Shown: positions 56,700 to 64,000 of the stretch, one piece after another | Position numbering within the stretch: position 1 is the stretch's first letter | Layout of the letters: every line of letters starts with the position of its first letter | Source of the DNA: Corythucha ciliata | Lineage: Eukaryota > Arthropoda > Insecta > Hemiptera > Tingidae | DNA: 64,000 bases | NCBI GenBank assembly: GCA_038030265.1 | Contig: CM075939.1 | Coordinates: 15,729,253 to 15,793,252, forward strand | Direction of reading: 5' to 3' | Program-made: the position numbers and the translations under genes | Notes under the pieces: generated by a model | What the model saw: the letters and a program-made list of their open reading frames with translations, nothing else | The model's database searches: none | What the model was told of the DNA's origin: nothing

Positions 56700-58170
56700 A
56701 GAGAACGAAAGTCAAAACTGTTAAATTTTGGTTTTTGAATGAGCGAAATCGGCGAATTAGGTTGGGAAAGTCAAAATGACAAAATTCCGTGTTTGATCGA
56801 GCTAAATACATGAATTTGCTTATTGAAAGAGACACGTTTTAGAAACAACTAAGGATACGGAATTGGTTTTTTGATGGATTAAAAATACGCGAAATTAGGG
56901 TTTGAAATAGCAAAAATTCGTGGAATTAGGCAAAATCCGCGATATTGGTTATGACGAGAGAGCGAAAATTCTCAGTAAAATTTGAGTTCTAGATTCCAAA
57001 TCACGAAATTTGTGTTTTCGATGTCAGCTCTTCAAATTTGGTCAAAGCCGTCCGACTGTTGACCAAACCCACTTTAATTTGTCGAGTTAAATAGTTAACA
57101 TAATGTTAAATCGTGGTTGAAATGAGCAAAATCCACAAAATTATGTTTTGAATGAAAAGAAATCCGCAAAATTCCGGATTTATAAGACCCAAATTGACGA
57201 AATTCAAGTTTGGAATAATCCAAAATCGCGAAATTTGGACTTCAAAGGAGCCAAATTCATTTTCTGAATATGCAAAACCTGCGAAACTGATTTCAGTAAG
57301 ATCGAAAACTAATAAATTTATTAGTTTTGATGGTGTCAAATTTGAAACGTTGAATGTTGAAACATTTTTTTAACGAAACAACACAGTAAAATTGTATAAA
57401 TTGAAAAAGCGAAAATCGCAAATTTTTTTTTTCTTCATTATTACTTTTTACAAATTTTGGTTGTCGACCCAACCGTAACCGCGCCAAAACACAATTTACA
57501 AAGAGGCAAAGCCACGAAATTTGGTTTTTCATCATGATATGGGGGTAATGGAGTGAAATCCACAAAATTGGGTTTTGAAACAGCGAAATTTCGCAAAATT
57601 GGTGGGTTAAAATGCAAACACCGCGTAATTCTGGATCTAAAATCGAGAAAACCAGCAAAGTTAGTGTATGAAATTACAAATTAGTGGAATTCGATTTTTA
57701 GGGTGCCAAGTTTGAAGCGTTTTTTCATGGAAGAGTGAAAATCTCCTGCCAAAATGTTAATTGATTAAGCCAAATTACATTTTTTTTTTCGTTCGTTTTC
57801 GCAAAATTAGTTTTTTCATTAACCAAATCTGCGAAACTGATTCTGTAAAGAGCGAAATCCTAGGAATTTGGTTTTTGAATTCGGGAAATCCCTGAAATTG
57901 GTCTTTAAAGGAGCCAAGTACACTAAAACGGGTTCTACAAGAGTGAAAGTCCATAAAATTGGTTTTTGGAAGAGTAAACCGAACGAAATTTGGTTGTTGA
58001 GGGAGCAAATTTCACGAAATTTGGTTTTTGAATGAGATTTAAACCCCAAAATTGGAATTTGACGAATCTACCAAATTTAGTTTTGAATGACTGAAAATTC
58101 GCAAAATTGATGTTTGGAAGAGTTAAAATGACGAAATTTTGTTTTTGAAAGTGCCAAGCGCTCATGACTG
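56700..58170 (+). repeat. F2 array, forward, longest block
   Basis: About 45-50 monomers of the type GCGAAATTTGG, TTTTTGAATGAG and CAAAATCC with spacing near 30 bp. Minus-strand frames here simply translate the repeat (FRGFPEFKNQIP-like), which explains their repetitive appearance. Confidence 0.85.
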
Positions 58171-58367
58171 GTTTTAAATCAGATTGTGAGTCTTATTTTC
58201 CGGTTCCGGTCCAGTGTTTTGGGACGGTTGTGGGTTGAATTTTAGAGTTTTGAGTGAAATGGAGGTATGGCGGTGTGTGTAAGAGATTCAGTGGGTGAAA
58301 TCACTGCATTTTTCTCTGAGTAGACTTTGCACTACAATCTCTTCGCCTTTGGCACTCGACCTTACCT

Positions 58368-58438
58368 GGTAAAATCGAGTTAGGGAGGAGACCCGGCTCA
58401 CCAGGGCTGAAGAAGGCCGCGTGGCGGCTAAGCGCCCC
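58368..58438 (-). repeat. dispersed repeat matching 8546-8640
   Basis: On the minus strand it contains GGCGCTTAGCCGCCACGCGG, then CCTGGTGAGCCGGGTC and CCTCCCTAACTCG, in the same order as at 8546-8640. Confidence 0.65.
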
Positions 58439-58626
58439 AGCTTTTTTTGAAGATACAAATTTGAAAGATGTCGTGAGTTAGAAATACCAGACGTTATACG
58501 TCAAGTAGAGGCTGAAAAAGAGGAAAATGTTGACCTCTCCCTGAAAAACGAGCCCGGACGCTCAAGAAAGTAGGACATTGCCGGAGAAAGTAGGGCGTCT
58601 GGTCACCCTATATACTTTCTTACGTG

Positions 58627-58763
58627 AAAGGCCCGGCGCAAATTGAGTCCACGTGGGTCACCCAAGTGAAAAAAAAAAAAAAAACAGTTGAAAATCGATG
58701 GTCTTTCAACTGTTTTTTGAGTTTCAGTGACCCACGCGTGGGCTTAATTTGCGGCGGGCCAAA
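58627..58763. mobile_element. MITE-C, near-palindromic 131-bp element
   Basis: Arms of about 55-60 bp are reverse complements: GGCCCGGCGCAAATTGAG against the inverted right end GGCCCGCCGCAAATTAAG, then CCACG and GGGTCAC, an A-rich part, and CAGTTGAAA. The loop is about 10 bp around TCGATGG. AAA flanks both sides (58627-58629 and 58761-58763), which may be a 3-bp duplication. Transcribed, it would form a long hairpin. Non-coding. Confidence 0.8.
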
Positions 58764-58849
58764 TGGTGAGCCCCTGGGTCATGGGTGGGTCGTGAACTGC
58801 GTGAGCTACTAGTCTAGCTGGCTCCCGGGAGCACCCAAATCTTAATAAA

Positions 58850-60860
58850 TAGCCGTGAAATTACGTCATTCGAAAAAAAATTGCGAAATTATAAACGTCG
58901 CTTCCAAATACTATAAACATTGAAAGTTTATGATTTTAATTTTCAAAAAATTGTGGGTTTCGTTATTGTTTATTGTGGCCACCGAATTCAGATAAGCCTG
59001 CCCAGATAGTGCTCAAAGCTTGGCAAATCCAGCCATGAAATTACTTGAAACATGGAGCTACAACTGTGAGAAATTGCAAGCTAAGGGTCCAAACGCCTGC
59101 GAAATTGCCAGTTTCTGCTATTTTTCCCCTAAATTCAGGGGCTCCTTTTCTATAATGATCTTGGAGCCCGGACTCGCTGGACACTGCATCACCCAATTTG
59201 ACGAATGGTCACAAAATAACAACATGTTGTTACAAACAGCCACGAAAATGCAAGACCGAGAAGCTTCAAGTTTCTTGGTCTTTGTGGGGGGGGGGGGTCA
59301 GCGGACCTTGGCCTAGCGTGTAATTGAAACATTCATAAACATAAGCACATACCTAACGTTCGGGGGTTTTCTAATCAGGTTTTACTCTATTTATGTAGCT
59401 TTAATTTTTAAATATGAATTGTTTCATTTTTATTTTATTCAAGTTATTCACGCAATTGTTCCACTGTCTGTTTGATTTTATAATTTCTGTAATTAAAGAG
59501 CGTGAAGAGGAAAATTGGTTCTCGTTAATTAATACAAATTAGGTTGGTTAGTACACGCAAATTAACAATGAAATATTATTGTGATGACGTCACCTCATTA
59601 AATATCATAGAGAGTCACAAAATTACATCGTTCGTTAAACATTGTATGTTTAATTTTCATCGTAAATACGTTAAGTTTCGGGTGGGAAAACCGAGAGTTC
59701 CGTCATTTTTGGTCTTTATTTTCGCGAAATCGCAAGTTTATGTGTTTTTTCTGGTGATTGTCAAGCGTGAGTTAATGGGCCATAATACCGTCCTAATTAT
59801 ATTGAATAGTCACAAAGTTTCAAAAATTTTCAGGGAAATATCCTGGAAACTTGAAGTTTTCTTGCTGAATATTCGCGATATTGCATGTTCCGGGCATTAA
59901 TTTTAGTGGAATTGCATGTTTTAGGGTCAAAATATTTGCGAAATCGTTAATTTCCAGCCTTTATCTTCGCGAGATTTTGAATTTCGGGTCTTTTTGTTTC
60001 CAGTGAGTGCGGACCCGTGGAAGGCTGATCCCAAATGCGCGATAGTCTAGCGAATAGTCGTGTTATTGCAACATTAAGCACTGAATATTTGTGAGTTTGC
60101 AAGTATGAGTCCTTATTTGATTGAAATTACTATAGTTTCCCCGCTGATTTTCGCGATATTGCAAGTTCCGTGCATTAATTTCTGCGATATTGTCAGTTTT
60201 GGGTGTAAATGTTCTCTAAATTGCAAATTTAGGGGTTAAATATCCGCGAAATTGATAATTTCCGGCCTTTATTTTCGCGAAATTATGGGGTATGGGGACT
60301 TTTTATTTCTATGTTTTCCAGTGAGTGCGGGACCTCAACTGTGTCCGTAGGCTGGCGGAAAGCCCTGTGATTGCAACATTAAGCGCTGCATATTTGTAAG
60401 TTTGCAAGTTTGGGTCCTATAAGCAAAATTACAAGTTTCCTGGCCGAATATCCTCGAAAATGAAAGTAGTTTAGACCCTTATTTTAAGCAAAATTACAAG
60501 TTTTTGAGTGGCGGATGCAAGAATATTAGTATACGAACCCAACGCTCAGAGCCTGACGAATACCATGAAAGTTCGAAGTTCCATGGTCCATAATCCTTGG
60601 CTGGGTCTCAATTTCTGGTCATAATTTCAGTGAAAATGCAAGTTTCGGAGATTAATTTCAATGATACTGCAAGTTTCCTTAATTTCGGCGAAATAATTGC
60701 AATGTCCAGAACCTTTTTTCAAAAAGGCTGCGCCTTCATTCTGAGCTAAATATCACTGAATAACTAACTGATTGAATATTCTTGAAATTGACAGTTCCGG
60801 GTCTTCAATTCTGGGAAACATTAATTTTTAATCCCTTAATTTTATAATTTAAGCGAAATT
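58850..60860 (+). repeat. F6 minisatellite array, ~31-bp monomers
   Basis: Monomers such as GCGAAATTGATAATTTCCGG followed by CCTTTATTTTC, or GCGATATTGCAAGTTCCG with CATTAATTT, spaced 30-31 bp. Internal longer repeats with CCAGTGAGTGCGG and GCAACATTAAGC(A/G)CTG occur at about 60000-60100 and 60318-60390, 310 bp apart. Confidence 0.8.
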
Positions 60861-60864
60861 ACAA

Positions 60865-62860
60865 GCTTTGGGTACTTTATCGTGGCGACGGCAGCGTTGA
60901 GTGGACTCCGGCAAGCTCTATATTGTCCCCTGAATCCTTAAATGATGGTGGCCGCTTCCGCCGACATAGGGTTTTATCCAAATCATAGGAGATACAATAT
61001 GGGGGGGGGGAGCTGAAGTGATTTTTTTCAAGGAAAAATTCTGCTTACTTTCAGAGGTATACAGTTCGTTTTTTAACTGCTACCTGCTTCATTCCAAAGA
61101 AACCTTTTATAAGTTAACTTCTGTAACGCTCTTACCGTTCCTTCTATGCCAGGAGTAGCTGATTTGTAATCGGCTGTACAGTTGAGTCATGAACATAGAC
61201 CAGGTCTCAAACGTTCAATTAACTTTTCTGCGATAATTTACTGGATGAAAGTGGAGGAAGATTCAAATAAGATCAAGTGGGAAGGCGTTTAGCTCGTCTG
61301 AGAACGAGATTATCTTTGAAAAGGGCGGTGTTTTGAACGTGGTGTTTGTATCATGTTTCCCATCATGCGAACAGAAGGAGGATTGAAGTCCCGGATCTCA
61401 CAACCCGGAAAAAAACTATGTCATTAAGTGGAATGAAAATATCGTTGATTTTGAGGTGAGGACAGCGCGGGGACCTTCCCGGCTTACCTTTGAAGTGGGA
61501 AGATCCTATATGAGTTCTTTCATATTTTTAAGGAAATGTGCTAGCGGCCGGCGCGTCACGTTCTTCGCATAAGAGGCCACTATATCAAAACTAAGTTTTT
61601 TTTTCGTTTTTTTTCTTTTTTTTCTGAAGACAGCTCGCTCAGGACTCTTGTTTTTCCTCGCTCGCACAAGGTTTAATAAATTTTTCGCTTGTAACCTCCC
61701 GACGTTAATAATTTATATCCCATTTTGTGTAATTCACAGCTCTTTATAACAAAAAAAATCGCCGGAGATGCCTCCCTCGCAATGCAGTTTCGATTTTTTT
61801 TTTTTTTTTTTTTCTCTCTCTTAGAAGGAGGTTTGTTGCACGAGGCCATTAAATGAAATTCACCAACCAGTATTTCACACCTTAAGACTCCTAATACTGT
61901 GCCCCGAAGCTTGTTCTTATAGTTGAATTGGAGGAACGAGTTGCTGGGGTTCATCTCTCTATGTATACACAACTTGGCCAAGTGATGTACATACTTTTCA
62001 GGTTTTCTTATCCTCAGGTTCATCGTTCCTTACATTCAAATATGATACGTTTCGTTTCTGGTAAAAGGGATTGTTCAGTGCGTCCTATGCTATACAATTA
62101 AAGGGCGTACTTGTCGAAGAGTGTGAAAGGCTGAAATAGTTATTTAAATGTAAATCGAAAACGAATGACTAATGAATTGCCATCATAATTATTCCTTCAG
62201 TTAACACCCACTCCTGTCCCAGCGTACTGATCTGAAAGATGAAGGGAATAACAAATGCCTTAAAGAAAAATAGTGGCTTAAGGTTTTCCTATTCCCTTTC
62301 CTTCTTTTCCCTGTGGGTTTGGCGATGAATATAAAATTTATCGAAAAGCGAATAAGTAGTTGAGAAAAAGAGGGTGGGGGCGGGGGGAAACTCCGTTTCG
62401 AGGAGTCGTGGAAAAACGAAAGTCTCTCGAGGGGGATGAAAGAGTGAGAGAGGCTCGGCACGAACGAGGGTGAGTGACAGAGGAAAAGAAAAGGAACCGA
62501 CTTGGAAGAGACGCCCGCTATCTTTTTCAAGTGATAAGACTTCCCTCAGTCTAACGCCATACCCTTCTTGTTCACTATGCCAAAGGGGGTGAAAAATGAG
62601 AAATTTATGTATGGGTGAATCGATTAAAGCCGACAGAAAAGGGGATTGGATTTAAATAAAGGAGGTAGTGGCTGAAAAATGATCCCGTCCGCAATGGCCA
62701 TAATGTGATCTTGGTGGAGGGGAACTGGAATGTTGCAAGTTTTTTTTTCCAGTGTTTTTTTTTATTTATTTTTATTTATTTTAATGGACTGTCACCGCTG
62801 TGAGCGAGTAAAATCATTCAATGTCAATCCCCGCACCACCCTCCTCAAGAAAAGGATTTT
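60865..62860. other. unique intergenic DNA
   Basis: No gene is recognised. A poly-G tract lies at about 61002-61010, T runs at about 61590-61624 and 61793-61814, and a TTTA-rich tract at 62750-62785. Confidence 0.5.
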
Positions 62861-62869
62861 GAACAAATT

Positions 62870-63875
62870 CTGAAATTTGGGACCCTGTGAAGTTATATAA
62901 TTTTGAAGAGCCAAACCCACGATTTTTGGCATTTTTGGGATTAAACCCCAAAATTTGATTTTTGAACGAGTCAAATCCTCAAAATTGATTATTTTGAGGA
63001 CTGAACCCCGTCAAATTGGTACTATTAGAAGAGCGAAACCCACGGATTCTGGGTTCTCACTAAACCCCGTGAAATCAGTTTTTTGAACAGCCAATGATCC
63101 GCAAAATCGATCCTGGAGAAGGTTTAACACGCAAAATCAGGGGTTAAACACTAAACCCCCTATTTTTTTTCTTCGGTGTAGGCAAACTTGGAAATCGGTT
63201 ATTTCATCAAAGCTTTGTGGACGCGAATTTGGGTTTTTGAAGAAGTCCCCCACAAATTGGACTTTTCCAACAACTAAACCCCACAAAATTGCTTTTTGAA
63301 AGCTAAACCCATTAAGTTTAATTTTTTAAACATTTATCGCTGCAAACTAATTTTTTTCAGTGGCTAAACCTCAAGACTTTGGTGTCCGAAAGAGCCCCGC
63401 CCACGATTTTTTTTTCTTTTTAGTACCTAACTAACACTATTTTTGCGAGTCTGGCTCACTAAAACAACAATTTCGCAGATTTTGCTCACTAAAAAAAAAA
63501 AAAAAACCGTGTTTCACTCCTCAGAAACCCGTTATCGCCCGTCAGGTTCATTAAAACACCAATTTACCGCTAAATTGCCTTTTTAACGCGCTATTTTCAC
63601 GGATTTTCGCTGGTTGAAAATCAATTTTAACGGTTTCTGCTCACTTTTTGTCAGCTTTACTTGCCAAAATTAGGCTTTTTCCCGTGTCTGAACTCACTAA
63701 AGCACAGATTTCGTGGATTTTTCTCGCAGAATCTTGTTTCTTAGGACTTCTGTAACTGAAATTTAAACAAACAACCGTTTTGCGGCGATTCCGGCTCATA
63801 AAAACCAAATTTCGTTAATTTTTCTGGCTAAAAATCCATATTTACGGGAGATGCGGGCCCTGAAAATGGCAGAAA
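62870..63875. repeat. F2 array with internal orientation switch
   Basis: Forward monomers (GAGCCAAACCCACGATTTTT, CAAATCCTCAAAATTGATT) run to about 63400. From about 63430 the reverse complement appears (TCTGGCTCACTAAAACAACA, ATTTCGCAGATTTTGCTCAC). The switch resembles that in the F1 blocks at 2130 and 16205. Confidence 0.75.
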
Positions 63876-63990
63876 CGATCAGTCGCGATTGCCAAACTGA
63901 CCATTCTCGCCTTAACTTTATGTAGGTACCTACTATTCGCACACTATAAATGGCAAAACCGACTCCACGCGCGCTAAAAAGCGTAGAAAA
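63860..63990 (-). repeat. F3 monomers, reversed, running off the window
   Basis: CCTGAAAATGGCAGAAACGA, then TCGCGATTGCCAAACTGACC, are reversed F3 words. The array continues past the window end. Confidence 0.5.
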
Positions 63991-64000
63991 AAGTTTAAAA

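Noticed and set aside
57293..58165. Minus-strand frames with repeated Phe/Lys/Pro-rich motifs
   Set aside because: They are translations of the F2 minisatellite and shift frame with each monomer-length change.

Overview
This window looks like intergenic, repeat-dominated DNA from an animal genome, most likely an arthropod. The evidence is two degraded non-LTR retrotransposons of the Jockey clade, hAT- and Harbinger-like terminal inverted repeats, a tRNA-related SINE-like repeat and one eukaryotic-type tRNA gene. Apart from the retrotransposon reading frames I see no convincing protein-coding gene. Nearly all other open frames are short, lack family motifs, or are antisense shadows. The species cannot be named from this sequence.

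Layout. 0-4 kb: a hAT-type element (999-2802, with target duplications) whose interior is a palindromic array of ~30-bp repeats, followed by three MITE-like elements. 4.67 kb: tRNA-Ala. 4.7-14.5 kb: mostly unique AT-rich DNA with a tandem dispersed repeat (8.4-8.7 kb) and a ~20-bp array (8.9-9.3 kb). 14.6-17.3 kb: a second, larger copy of the palindromic array. 19.5-22.5 kb: an array interrupted by retrotransposon B. 25.6-28.7 kb: mixed arrays between hAT-like ends. 31.9-38.9 kb: several array families, broken by a GC-rich ~2.2-kb insertion made of its own higher-order repeats. 38.9-41.5 kb: retrotransposon A, 5'-truncated, with poly(A) and a target duplication, inserted inside an array monomer. 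43-46.6 kb and 49.2-52 kb: further arrays. 52.0-53.2 kb: a SINE-like composite of two direct copies and one inverted copy inside a single 12-bp duplication. 56.2-60.9 kb and 62.9-64 kb: more arrays.

The unusual signal is the arrays. I count six families of strongly diverged short tandem repeats, here called F1-F6. F1, F2, F3 and F6 have periods near 30-31 bp; F4 and F5 have periods near 20-22 bp. Together they cover roughly a quarter to a third of the window. In three places the array flips orientation in mid-block, making kilobase-scale inverted repeats, and several blocks lie beside hAT-type termini. The best case (999-2802) shows directly that such an array can be the interior of a transposed unit. 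Older insertions inside the arrays can be dated relative to one another because paralogous array blocks preserve the empty sites.
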